Origin: Dictyocoela muelleri
Taxonomy: Eukaryota > Microsporidia
Direction: 5' to 3'
DNA: 23,115 nucleotides
Assembly (NCBI GenBank): GCA_016256075.1
Contig: SDVU01000064.1
Location: 1-23,115, forward strand
Numbering within the stretch: the stretch's first letter is position 1; each line of letters begins with the position of its first letter. Below are positions 1-8,299 of the stretch, in pieces. Under the pieces are notes generated by a model. It did not search any database. It had not been told where the DNA came from and worked only from the letters and a program-made list of their open reading frames with translations. The position numbers and the translations under genes are program-made.

Positions 1-341
1 AATTTAATTTCTTTATTGTGGTATTTGATAAATTTTAAAATAAATTAGGTTACTTATAATTATTTTCTGCCATAAATAAGTAAATGAAATGAAAATACGT
101 CGGAATTTCTAATTTTTAAATTTTATATTTTGCCTAAATTGACAAAAGTTACGAGAACATCAGTATTTTAGCACTGTAAATTTATAATTTTTTTAAAAAA
201 ACGTGTCATCACATTCTAAACATCTTTTTGTTGCTGATAATATCTTAAGATTTATTAATAATTAAAGAATATCATCATAATTAAAAAATATTTTATCCAT
301 TAATTTTAAATTAATATGGGTCATTAATTAAATTTTAAAAA
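1..341. other. AT-rich stretch with no recognisable feature
   Basis: No open frame of useful length, tRNA-like box or inverted repeat is visible here. The sequence is homopolymer-rich A/T with scattered stops in all frames. It may be decayed element sequence, but nothing in it supports a family call. Confidence 0.6.
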
Positions 342-349
342 ATTGCTTA

Positions 350-393
350 TGTTTAGAAAGATGCCTACCTCATGGTAGGCATCTTTCTAAACA
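350..393. repeat. Perfect 20-bp hairpin with 4-base loop
   Basis: Bases 350-369 and 374-393 are exact reverse complements around the loop TCAT; the left arm is TGTTTAGAAAGATGCCTACC. The arms are more GC-rich than the surroundings. It could be the centre of an old palindromic MITE, like the short perfect hairpin at the centre of the 7980-8281 repeat, or a structured RNA. The perfect pairing implies recent origin or selection or gene conversion; which of these applies cannot be told from one copy. Confidence 0.85.
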
Positions 394-559
394 AGCCCCT
401 GATTTTTCAGAAAACTAATTTTTTTAAGTCGAGTTTTAGATGTCATTGCAGAATATTGTGGTAAAAAATTTATCTATATTATTTTTAGTTATGCGAAATA
501 AAATGAAAAAAATATGCTATATTTACATCACTTTTGTAATAATATTAATAAACCGAAGA

Positions 560-880
560 ATATACTGAAAGAATTAAAATGTACCCAAATATTCATTATT
601 TTTTAAAGGAAAATCGATGGTGTAATAATTTAAGATTAAATATTGAACAAATGAATATTGGCAGACAAAAAAAAGGTATTTCGCGTCGATGAATCACGTT
701 TTTTGTCGCTGTAATAATAATAAATAAAGATTTAAAAAACAAATCTAAGGTTTTAGTGAAATAGAAAAAGATACGGATTTTATTTTTGATAAAGTTAAAA
801 ATATGATGCGAGTAACATTGTTATCAAATAAATATTGTGGTTGTAAAGTATCTGAAATTGTAAGAATTTGTAGAAATCTT
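560..880 (+). pseudogene. Possible decayed N-terminal part of a Merlin-type transposase
   Basis: Read on the plus strand, pieces resemble the front of the Merlin/IS1595-type proteins found elsewhere in this window. A 'FLKENRW' opening is followed by a Cys-containing stretch, then (in another frame, about 790-870) a run containing FDKVKNMMR and CGCKVSEIV, similar to the helix-turn-helix region that follows the zinc ribbon. No catalytic core is seen before the tRNA-like sequence at 903. Frames are broken by several stops. The call rests on weak pattern similarity and could be wrong. Confidence 0.28.
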
Positions 881-902
881 TTATAAATATAAAAAAATTG
901 AT

Positions 903-968
903 AGCCATATAGCTCAGTGGTTAACAATCTTAGATAAATATCTAAATATCGAAGTACAAATACCGATT
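903..968 (+). repeat. tRNA-like SINE head (copy D)
   Basis: The stretch contains an A-box-like TAGCTCAGTGGTTAAC. It aligns without gaps over about 64 bases to the tRNA-like head of the SINE copy at 19534, including the ATCTTAGAT and ATATCG blocks. The B-box region is worn (GTACAAATACC instead of GGTTCAAATCC). Unlike copies A and B it does not run into the SINE body. Instead it joins the 'CAAATTGTG' repeat at 966. It is either a head-only fragment or a second subfamily with another body. Confidence 0.6.
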
Positions 969-1135
969 GTTACAACAAATTGTGCTTCTATGCAAATTGT
1001 GTACCCATATATTAAATTTGATCAAAAGGTGTTTGAAAAATTTTGATTTTTTAATTTTTAATAATAAAATTTTATTATGAGACTCACTGCTATTTTTGTT
1101 CCACATTTTTCATTTTTATTTAATATCTAAAAAAT
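966..1135 (+). repeat. Dispersed 'CAAATTGTGT' repeat, copy 1
   Basis: This segment (TTGTTACAACAAATTGTGC, then TGCAAATTGTGTACCC, then TAATAATAAAATTTTATTA) matches the reverse complement of 10790-10966 in order and spacing. A related piece lies at 3318-3390. The shared key word is GCAAATTGTGT followed by CC or TC. It is non-coding. Its family is unknown; here it follows a tRNA-like head directly, so it may be a SINE body or tail. Confidence 0.5.
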
Positions 1136-1150
1136 TAAAAAAATCGGAGG

Positions 1151-1194
1151 AAGGCTGTGAGAGTGCACATTAATGCGGGCACTCTCACAGCCTT
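1151..1194. repeat. Perfect 16-bp hairpin with a related half-site at 1696-1712
   Basis: AAGGCTGTGAGAGTGC (1151-1166) and its exact reverse complement (1179-1194) flank a 12-base loop. A third, slightly different copy, GTGCACTTCACAGCCTT, lies at 1696-1712. The outer pair 1151/1696-1712 could be the ends of an old element of about 560 bp containing the MITE at 1292-1452. No target duplication was found, so the pairing is only suggestive. Confidence 0.6.
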
Positions 1195-1291
1195 AAGAAA
1201 AAAAAATAAAAAAGCCACATTCAATATTTAATAAATTATATTAAATACAAAAAGCAATGTATTCTTATCGAAAACTAATTCAATAAATTTC

Positions 1292-1452
1292 GGTTCTTAC
1301 CCGGTCTATCCGGGTCTTCAGCACCACGAAAACATCAAGTCCAATTCCTCTGAGCATAGAATATGATTATTTCAAATAAGAATCATATTATAAGCTCAGA
1401 GGAAATAGACTTTACTGTTTTTAGAAGAGGGTCTAAAGACACGGTACGAACC
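1292..1452. mobile_element. Palindromic MITE, GGTTC family, diverged copy
   Basis: The segment runs from GGTTCTTACCCGGTC to GGTACGAACC and folds back on itself. The arms pair around a centre holding ATTTCAAATAAGAATCAT, a word also present inside the MITEs at 3599-3873 and 5048-5299, and both arms carry CCTCTGAGC or its complement. Ends begin with GGTTC as in those two copies. No convincing 8-bp target duplication remains (TAAATTTC against GAAACAAA). It appears to be an older or separate subfamily that shares the core but not the outer arm sequence. Confidence 0.6.
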
Positions 1453-1733
1453 GAAACAAAGATTAATAATAAAACAATAATATTTTTATTCATTTTTAAA
1501 TGAGTTTATATGATATTACAGTAAAAAATTATGAATTTGAACTGATTGTAAAAAAATAGATTGATATATAATTTGATTATTAAATAAAAAATATTTAATT
1601 ATTAACCTTGATTTTTTTTTCAATTAAAATCATGTAATTTTTTTATAATAATTTTTTGTAAGAAAAAGGACCCCATGACCCCCTACCTTGGGTTTGTGCA
1701 CTTCACAGCCTTGCGTTAAAAAATCAATTCTTT

Positions 1734-3317
1734 GGTATTTATACTTTTCCATCAACAAAAAAATAAATAACCCTTATAGTAGTGCCAAAAAAATAAAATC
1801 ATTATTTTAAAAAATTATTAAATGAAAATTAATTAAAAATCATTTTTTTTTTTAAATTAATTCATTATCAATTTTATAAAAAATCAATTAATTCATAATA
1901 AATTATATAAAATCAATCGAACATGTACGGTTTTAGTTTTCAATTTTTTGGAGGTATGATTTTATTTGTCTTTTACCTCTATGATGCACTCAATAAAAAA
2001 ATTGAACGCATTAAACAAAAAGTTATTTTATTATCAAATAGAAAATAAAATAAAATTAATACTTATAAATCATAAACTTTATTAAAGGGTCAAATTCATT
2101 ATTTTTTTTATTTATATAAAACGTAAAAATATTAATATTAATTAACTTTCAGTATTATTTTGAAATGATATTTTTATCTTTTACACTGACTAACAACCCT
2201 TAATGGTATTAATATTCGTTCGGTTATAGAATCAACAAATTCTTTAGAATGGGTAACAACATTATAGGCAATAAAATACTAATCTATGCTACGATAACCC
2301 CACCATCCATCAGAATATATAATTTTGTTTTGGTCTACAAATCTAGTCAAGAAAGATTTTAAATTCAATTGTGATCGATGATCACATTTTTCTATTATTA
2401 TTCGTCTATTCTCACATTGTTCTACAGCACCTATTACCTATAAATCTTCAACATTATGACCTCGATTATATTTTCTCTTACCGAATTTTGATTCATCAAC
2501 TTCAATAATAATATTATTACCCTCTAATTTTATTAATGAGTTATAATACTTATCAAAAATATTTAATTTCGAAAGTTTTTTTTAATAATCGATAAATATT
2601 ATATCTAGAGAAATCTGTCCTTCTTATAATCACTAATAGAATATCCTAGCAACCAAATATCCAATATGAACAATTTTTTAATATTTTTTTTTCTTTATTT
2701 CCAGTGAAAATTGTGTCATTGTAGATAGAACATATTTTACCACAATGTTTCCATGTACAAGATGCCCAATGTTTTTTCTTATTGAACCATCTATATCTTC
2801 GATCTACACCAAATACAACCACGTCGGAATAAATGTCCAATAATTTCAAATAATTTTTCTTTTGAATTCTTATAAAAATTCTCAATCATGGTATCAAAAG
2901 GTAAAAGCAAAAAAAATCATACACCCCCAAAATTGGAAACTAAAAACACCAATTAATCGAATCAATCATATAATCCATAAAGAAAATCTTTTAATCATAT
3001 ACAAAATTAAATAGTATTTTAAGAATGATCATGAAAATGCTATAACACCAACAGACTAAACAAATTGGTCGCGTTAAAAAATATGAGTGCTTATAAACTA
3101 TACTTATGTTATTTTTTAGGTATATGATCGAAAAAGTCTTTTTGAAGATTATTTATCGGGTTTATAGGTTTTATTATGAATTCCATATTTTTAATAAAAT
3201 TGATAATTAATTAATTTTTAATTAATTAATTTTTAAAATTAATGATTTTATTTTTTTTTGTAACGACCATAAAAGTTATATTATTTTTTTGTTAGGTGGG
3301 CAAAGTATACGGGAACC
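1734..3317 (-). mobile_element. Merlin-type DNA transposon, decayed, with inverted termini
   Basis: The left end (1734 onward) and the reverse complement of the right end (3317 backward) align imperfectly. Both start with GGT, then share TATACTTT, CC, AACAAAAAAATAA, TTAT and AAAAAAATAAAATCATT; similarity fades into low-complexity AT DNA near 1925 and 3155. The decayed Merlin transposase at 2165-2885 lies between them on the minus strand. GG-starting ends are usual for Merlin. No clear target-site duplication is visible. The AT-rich ends make the exact borders uncertain by several bases. Confidence 0.5.
2165..2885 (-). pseudogene. Merlin/IS1595-type transposase, broken
   Basis: Merlin transposases are DDE enzymes related to bacterial IS1595/IS1016. 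On the minus strand the remnant shows, in order, a zinc-ribbon-like segment (RYRWFNKKKHWASCTWKHCGK, positions 2740-2810 region), the first catalytic block EVDESKFGKRKYNRG (about 2455-2502), a block SDGWWGY (about 2291-2312) carrying the second Asp, and HSKEFVDS (about 2231-2251). The usual downstream H-T-x-x-I-E motif with the catalytic Glu is missing, so the 3' end is lost or replaced. Several in-frame stops and frame changes separate the blocks. The VDESKFGK block is very typical, so the family call is firm even though the gene is dead. Confidence 0.8.
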
Positions 3318-3390
3318 CAAATTTTTAATTTAAAATTTTTAAGTATACAGCTTGTTGCAAATTGTGTTCTACGCTAAAATTGTATAATAA
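3318..3390 (+). repeat. Dispersed 'CAAATTGTGT' repeat, partial copy
   Basis: AAATTTTTAATTTAAAATTT followed by GTATACAGCTTGTTGC and AAATTGTGTTCTACG matches the reverse complement of about 10735-10810. The copy starts at the right border of the Merlin element and stops at the next element at 3393, so it appears trimmed by neighbours. Confidence 0.45.
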
Positions 3391-3598
3391 ATGTCGCGCG
3401 GGTCAGCGCGCTACATACGCCTAGCCCGCGCATATTCGAACCCCGTGGCGGTCCTTTTTATTTATTAATTTTTAGTATTTAATTGTTAATTTTTAATATT
3501 GAATTTTAAATTTTTGATTTTGATTTTTGTTATTTTTAATATGAAATATTTATTATATATATATAATTTTCAATATGAATTTTTAATATTGAATTTTT

Positions 3599-3873
3599 GG
3601 TTCTCAAACGACTTAGTCACCCCCTATTTTTTAGAAAATCTCCATCTATAAAAGTAAATTAAATGATTCTTATTTGAAATAAGTGGCAAATGACGAGTTA
3701 TCTTCATGTTTATATTAATAAATATTTTACGACCATATATAAAAGTTTATAAAAATTATATATGAAGATAACTCGTCATTTGCCTCTTATTTCAAATAAG
3801 AATCATTTAATTTCCTTTTATAGATAGCGATTCTCAAAAAAATAGGTGGGGGTGACTAAGTCGTTTGAGAACC
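3599..3873. mobile_element. Palindromic MITE, GGTTCTC family, with 8-bp target duplication
   Basis: Arms 3599-3707 and 3762-3873 are nearly perfect reverse complements, starting GGTTCTCAAACGACTTAG and ending in GAGAACC, around a 54-bp AT-rich centre. The exact 8-bp direct repeat GAATTTTT lies at 3591-3598 and 3874-3881. GG ends with an 8-bp duplication are the pattern expected of Merlin-mobilised elements, so one of the Merlin transposases in this genome is the likely source of activity (inference). Inside the arms is GATTCTTATTTGAAATAAG, shared with the other two copies. Near-perfect arms suggest a young insertion into the older element at 3393-4375. Confidence 0.88.
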
Positions 3874-4046
3874 GAATTTTTAATATGAATTTAAAAAAAA
3901 AATATTGGATATTTATATTTAATATTTAGCATTTAATATTTAATTTTTATTTTTAATCAAAGATTGTCTGCCTTTGTTCTGGTTATTTTACTAACGAAGC
4001 CCCAAAAATAAATAAATTAACTTTAAATTTTAATTTTTAATATTTA

Positions 4047-4112
4047 GTTTTAGTTTTAGTGTTAGTTTTCGTTTTTGTTTTTGTTTTTGTTTTTGTTTTT
4101 GTTTTTGTTTTC
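4047..4112 (+). repeat. GTTTTT/TTAGTT microsatellite
   Basis: A run of TTAGTTTTAG-type units passes into at least seven TTTTTG units. It is a simple-sequence expansion inside the 'GTCGCGCG' element, with no sign of coding use. Confidence 0.9.
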
Positions 4113-4202
4113 ATTTTTTTAAATAAATTTGCAGTAAAATGCTTCTGATGAATAGTCTGCATTTTAATTATTTACAATTTTAATGATAAATATAAAAAAA
4201 TA

Positions 4203-4268
4203 ATTTAATTATGTGTGCTTGCAGAGTAGTTAATGAATGAACATTCTGTCTAATAATCATGGTTCGAT
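4203..4268 (+). repeat. Degenerate tRNA-like sequence with B box
   Basis: A GGTTCGATTCC B box (about 4261-4271) follows, at tRNA spacing, a TTGCAGAGTAGTTAATG stretch that can serve as an A box. The T arm keeps only its inner pairs and no acceptor stem can be drawn, so this is not a working tRNA gene. It is a tRNA fossil or a SINE head carried inside the transposon at 3393-4375. Confidence 0.4.
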
Positions 4269-4489
4269 TCCTTTGACTTAAAAAATTATTAAATAAATAA
4301 ATAAAAATCAAAAACGAACACCGCAGGAATCAACCATGCGCGGGCTGCGCGCATGTCTTTCGCTGTGCGCGCGTCAATAAATGATGTTCTCTAAAAAAAT
4401 TAAAAAAATAAAAATTTTTAAAATTAAATTTCGTATTTAAAAGGTAGAAAAAATTATAAATTGTAGAAAAATTTTTATTCTCTTTTTAA

Positions 4490-4947
4490 TATATTATATT
4501 ACATGCTGACAACATCCATAGCATTAAACCCGGAGAATTGTCACCTACCGTGGTTATTTACCTTTGGTTCTTGGTGTTTCAATAATACGTCACTTCCTAA
4601 GCTACCCAGAAGCCCAGATGTATACGCGATTTTCGTTTTATCAATGACTTAGCAGGATACAGGTAATTGAAGCTTTTCATGAAATATTATTTAACTACTT
4701 TTTGCCGAGATGCGTCGCTGCACTCATACCCACGCCTAAGAGAGTCTTTTATGCCTGATTGCCATATTAGACCAAGTCTTAATCAGCTATACCACACTGA
4801 AACAACTGTATATTATACTATTTTATATAGTTATGACAACATAATGCCATTCCCTCATTATTTATTAAAGAGTGACGTCAGCAGAATTCGAATCACGATA
4901 CTAAGATTTTACATTGTAGAGTGTTAACTACTGACCTATTGGGCTTT
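4490..4947 (-). mobile_element. tRNA-headed SINE, ~460 bp, full-length copy A
   Basis: On the minus strand the element starts with a tRNA-like head: an A box in ATAGGTCAGTAGTTAAC (4927-4940) and a B box GATTCGAATTC (4884-4894). It continues through a ~360-bp unrelated body and ends at TGTCAGCATGT (about 4500). Almost the whole length aligns with the copy at 11939-12990 once the insertion in that copy is removed (458 against about 461 bp). Shared body blocks include GTATCCTGCT, TCGGTAAAAAGTAG-like sequence and CAGTTGTTT. TTTTTAA lies at both edges (4483-4489, 4948-4954), suggesting target-primed insertion. SINEs are copied by a LINE reverse transcriptase after Pol III transcription; no LINE is visible in this window. 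Confidence 0.7.
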
Positions 4948-5047
4948 TTTTTAAACATCCATTATTGGCATTGATAATTTCCGACCTACTTTCATTTTTT
5001 ATTGGACAGTTTATTCTATTAATGGACAATAATTCATAAGAATCTTC

Positions 5048-5299
5048 GGTTCTCCAACGGATTAGGCGCCCCATTGAATTTTTAATAAATCGTCATCCGT
5101 AAGAATAAAAAATAATTCTTATTTAAAATAAGCGCAAAATCACGAGTTATACTTATATGTGACAATAATAATTTTTTACCGGCCAAATATAAGTATTACT
5201 CGTGATTTTACGCTTATTTCAAACAAGAATCATTTTATTTCCTCATACGGATGACGATTTATTAAAAATTCAATGGGGCGCCTAACCCGTTGGAGAACC
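5048..5299. mobile_element. Palindromic MITE, GGTTCTC family, second good copy
   Basis: Arms of about 110 bp (5048-5158 and 5187-5299) pair almost throughout. Ends are GGTTCTCCAACGGATTAGGC and its complement. The core carries AATTCTTATTTAAAATAAG and CACGAGTTAT, matching the copy at 3599-3873. Flanking 8-mers GAATCTTC (5040-5047) and GAATATTC (5300-5307) agree at seven of eight positions and are best read as a slightly worn target duplication. The outer 40 bp differ from the 3599 copy, so the two belong to sister subfamilies. Confidence 0.85.
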
Positions 5300-5467
5300 G
5301 AATATTCAGAATAAATTTACTCGATAGGTTAGCGACGTGTATAAGATAAATGGTTCCAGACCAATTTTTTCTCCATTCTTGTTTTAGGCGTTTATTCCCT
5401 CGTTTTTTTAATGAGATCAAAATCAAATTGAAATAAAAAAATTTAGAAATAAACTAGAACTTATATG

Positions 5468-5816
5468 ATTTACAGTCCTTTCTTTTAATTATTATGTCAC
5501 CTCTTTGCATTATTATAGTCACCCTTTGCATTATTAGACCTTCGTTGTATTATTATAGTCTCTTTGTTGCATTACATAGTCCCTCCGTTGCATTATTACA
5601 GTATGTTCGTTGCATATTATAGGCCAATTACGGGAGTTTTCGTAGTTATTCTATCTTTTATAGCTATAGCCCCTTTTAACTAGCTATATACCCCCGATTT
5701 TAAGCAATAGACGGTTTCTTTCAGACTTATAGTCACATTTTTAGAGCTGTAGACACATTTTGCCAGAATAACATATGATCTGTAAAAATCATCCTCACTT
5801 AATGTATTTTTAAGCC
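5468..5816 (+). repeat. Left inverted end of the foldback element (tandem-repeat arm)
   Basis: The outer part (to about 5640) has about six units of the form TTGCATTATTATAGTC plus a few variable bases. The inner part has units ending in TATAGAC-type words with T-rich spacers (TAGACACATTTTG at about 5750). The order of variants mirrors 8645-8300 read in reverse complement, including the AGAGCTGTAGACACATTTTG block, so the array existed before the two arms diverged. Confidence 0.8.
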
Positions 5817-6660
5817 ATTATTCCTTAACCATTATTTTTTAACCCTTATTTTTCAACCCTTTTTTAACCCTTATTTTTTAACCCTTATTTTTTCAACCCT
5901 TATTTTTCGACTCTCATTTTTCGACCCATATTTTTTAGGCCTTATTTAATTGTCATTAATTTTTCTTATTTTTCCAGCCATTATTTTTTAGTCCTATTTT
6001 TCACCCTTATTTTTTTTACGCTTATTTTTTAACGCTTATTTTTATACGCTTATTTTTTATACGCTTATTTATGTACGCTTATTTTTTAAATTATTTTTTT
6101 AACCCTTATATTTTAATCCTTATATTTTAACCCTTATATTTAACCCTTATATTTAACCCTTATATTTTAACCCTTATATTTAACCCTTATATTTTAACCC
6201 TTATATTTAACCCTTATATTTCCCTTATTTTTTCAACCTATATTTTTTAACCCTTATATTTTAACCACTTTTTTAACCCTTATTTTTTAACCCCTAACTT
6301 TTTTTTAAACCTAAATTTTAAACCTTATTCTCAAACTCTTATTTTTTAAAATTTTTTTTTAACAATTATTTTTTAACCATTGTTTTAACTCTTATTTTTT
6401 AAACCTCTTTGTACTTTTATTTTTACTCTTATTTTCAAACCATGTTCTTTAATCCTTTTTTTAACCATATGTTAACCTTATTTTTAACCCTACTTTTACC
6501 CCTTTGTCCTTATTTTTTAACCATTTTAATAACCCTTTTTGGCCCTTATTTTTTAAACCTGTTAAAAAAAGAGCTGAAAAAAAAAATTAGGGCTAAAAAA
6601 ATCAGCTGAGGATTAGGGTTAAAAAATAATGGCTAAAAAATTGGGTTTAAAAAATAATGG
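5817..6660 (+). repeat. AACCCTTATTTTTT minisatellite
   Basis: Dozens of 11- to 16-base units vary around AACCCTTATTTTTT, with local subtypes TTATACGC, ATATTTAACCCTT and TTTTTCAACCC. From about 6560 the unit appears in the opposite orientation (GGGTTAAAAAATAATGG), so the array ends in a short inverted copy of itself. Open frames across it are by-products of the repeat. The unit is not a known telomere repeat, though AACCC-rich strands look superficially telomere-like. Confidence 0.9.
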
Positions 6661-6664
6661 GAAC

Positions 6665-6964
6665 TTTTCTGTTTTGGTTTAGCCTAAATTTCCAAATATA
6701 GAAGCGATGGGAAAAAAATACTTATATTTTTGAGAAGAACACACAAAAGTAGACTATATATGATTTTATAAAATTAAAAAATAGAATTTTATTTACAGGA
6801 AATTACACCATAAGTTGTAATTTTCTTTTTTTTAAATAAAATTCTATTTTTTAATTAAATAAATATCATATATAGTCTTTTTTTGTGTTTTTTCTTAAAA
6901 ATATAAGTATTTCTTTCCCATCTTTTCTATATTTGGAAATTTAGGCTATACCCAAACAGAAAAA
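6665..6964. repeat. Palindromic hairpin module 1 of the foldback element
   Basis: Arms of about 130 bp pair at roughly nine bases in ten. Each runs TTTTCTGTTT, TAGCCTAAATTTCCAAATAT, GATGGGAAA, ACTATATATGAT, then AAAAAATAGAATTTTATTT toward the centre. The left-arm block GAGAAGAACACACAAAAGTA is repeated exactly in the module at 7980-8281, showing common origin. The centre differs between the two modules. Confidence 0.85.
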
Positions 6965-7199
6965 TCAGAAAAATCAGAGTTTTTACTACAATAACTCATA
7001 TTTTTATTTCTTGTTACAAAAAAATAAAATAAAATAAAAAAAATAAAAGAAATATAATGTAAAAACACATTTGTGTAAAATAATCGATTTTTTTCGCAAT
7101 TTCCAAAAAATTTTCAAAAGATAAATCTTTATTATTTCAAAGGAAACGAAAAACTTGACAATATCTTTCTAACCTTTATTTTACTATTCCATATTCAGA

Positions 7200-7888
7200 A
7201 CGCTTCTTCTTTTAAAATATGTTCCAAAGTGACTCAATTGTTTAAGTGATCCCCTGTTAATGGATCCTCAAAATTTTCATTGTGAATTATATTCAAGTGT
7301 TGACACCCCAATTCTATATTTTATAATAAGCCTTTGCACAATGACTGATTATCTACGTAGAATCTACAACAATATTTTTAATGATTTTCTCAAGTGTATC
7401 TCTAGATCTATCAGACACTACCTGAATATAACACCTTATTGATACTTTTACGACAATCCCCAAAAACTATGTTTGCTTAGGGAAATACTACGGCCATACT
7501 TAGCCGATGCAATTAGAGACTCATCAATTTCGACTGTACAATTTTTCCCCTTCTAGCCTAGTCTCTTTTTTTATTATTTTCAATTATCTTATCTTCAATT
7601 TTTTCTTTAATTTTAATATGGTGCTGTTTGAGATCTTTAAATTGCGAGCAAGTCATTTTTGAAGGTCTTCTTGTAAAAGTAAAAATTTGCAAAAAATATA
7701 AATGTTCTGAACTTTATCTTCATGTCCTGTAATATGTTATTGTGTCTTAATGAAATTTTCATATTACAACTTTTCGAACAATTAAAATATTCTCTTTTTC
7801 CTTCGTGCTGATTCATATTTTTTTGGCATATGGGACACTTTCGAGAGATCGGCAATACTCCTACTCTTTCTAATATTGTCTTAGTCAT
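7200..7888 (-). pseudogene. Merlin/IS1595-type transposase inside the foldback element, broken
   Basis: The first 83 codons (7888 down to 7637) begin MTKTILERVG. They contain a four-Cys zinc ribbon (CPIC near residue 18, FNCSKSC near residue 37) followed by SLRHNNIL and a hydrophobic stretch, the usual front of this family. Later pieces in other frames show EIDESLIASAKYGR (about 7493-7535), SDRSRDTLEKII (about 7385-7420), and HNENFEDPLTGDHLNN (about 7240-7285), which corresponds to the Asn-His, D-P-x-T-G-x-H-x-N-x-I-E region near the catalytic Glu. At least three frame changes and several stops separate them. The first Asp-Glu-Ser block and the C-terminal block are clear, so the family call is solid; the enzyme is dead. 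Confidence 0.78.
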
Positions 7889-7979
7889 TTTCAGTCCTTA
7901 AATATTTCATTAAATCTTATATTCCGATGTTTGTTAAAGATTTAAAAGGCCGCATAAGGGGTGGGATTATTTTTTTATA

Positions 7980-8281
7980 TTTTGGTCTAGCCGAAAAATT
8001 CAAATATATATGAGATGGGAAAGATATGATTATATTTTTTGAGAAGAACACACAAAAGTAGACTATATGTGGTATTCAATGTGTTGATATAAGCTGTAAT
8101 CAAAAAAATACTAGCACCATTTCCTCGGGAATGGTGCTAGTATCTTTTTAATTACAGCTTATATCAACACATTGAATACCACATATAGTCTACTTTTGTG
8201 TGTTCTTCTCAAAAAATATAATTATATCTTTTCCATCTCATATATATATATATATATTTGAATTTTTCGGCTAGACCAAAA
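7980..8281. repeat. Palindromic hairpin module 2 of the foldback element
   Basis: Arms starting TTTTGGTCTAGCCGAAAAAT and continuing through GAGATGGGAAAGATATGAT and GAGAAGAACACACAAAAGTA pair almost perfectly over about 130 bp. The tip is a further 13-bp perfect hairpin, TACTAGCACCATT (8109-8121) with AATGGTGCTAGTA (8130-8142). A TA run at 8240-8260 has expanded on one arm only. Pairing is better than in module 1, so this one is younger or has been corrected more recently. Confidence 0.88.
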
Positions 8282-8299
8282 CAGAAAAGTTCCAAATAA

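Larger units (their letters stand above)
3393..4375. mobile_element. 'GTCGCGCG' TIR transposon, non-autonomous, copy E1
   Basis: The ends are inverted repeats of about 62 bp. Left (3393-3454) starts GTCGCGCGGGTCAGCGCG; right, read in reverse complement (4375-4313), starts GACGCGCGCACAGCG. Both then share ACAT-CGC, AGCCCGCGCAT and a GCGG block. A direct repeat AATAAAT flanks it (3386-3392 and 4376-4382), a 7-bp target duplication that could be read as 8 bp if the following G is included. The GC-rich ends stand out sharply against the AT-rich surroundings. The interior encodes nothing: it holds a nested MITE (3599-3873), a GTTTTT microsatellite and a tRNA-like stretch near 4205. It shares end sequence with 12320-12903 and 19671-19981. 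The superfamily is not identified. Confidence 0.72.

Noticed and set aside
4667-4927. 86-residue open frame
   Set aside because: It lies antisense within the SINE copy A and covers its tRNA-like head; copy B does not keep it open.
6409-6609. 66-residue Phe/Leu-rich frame
   Set aside because: It is translation of the AACCCTTATTTTTT minisatellite.
5817-6660. Telomere or subtelomere repeat
   Set aside because: The AACCC words are spaced by T-runs of variable length, the unit changes along the array, and it sits inside an element arm with inverted copies. This is not a terminal telomere tract.
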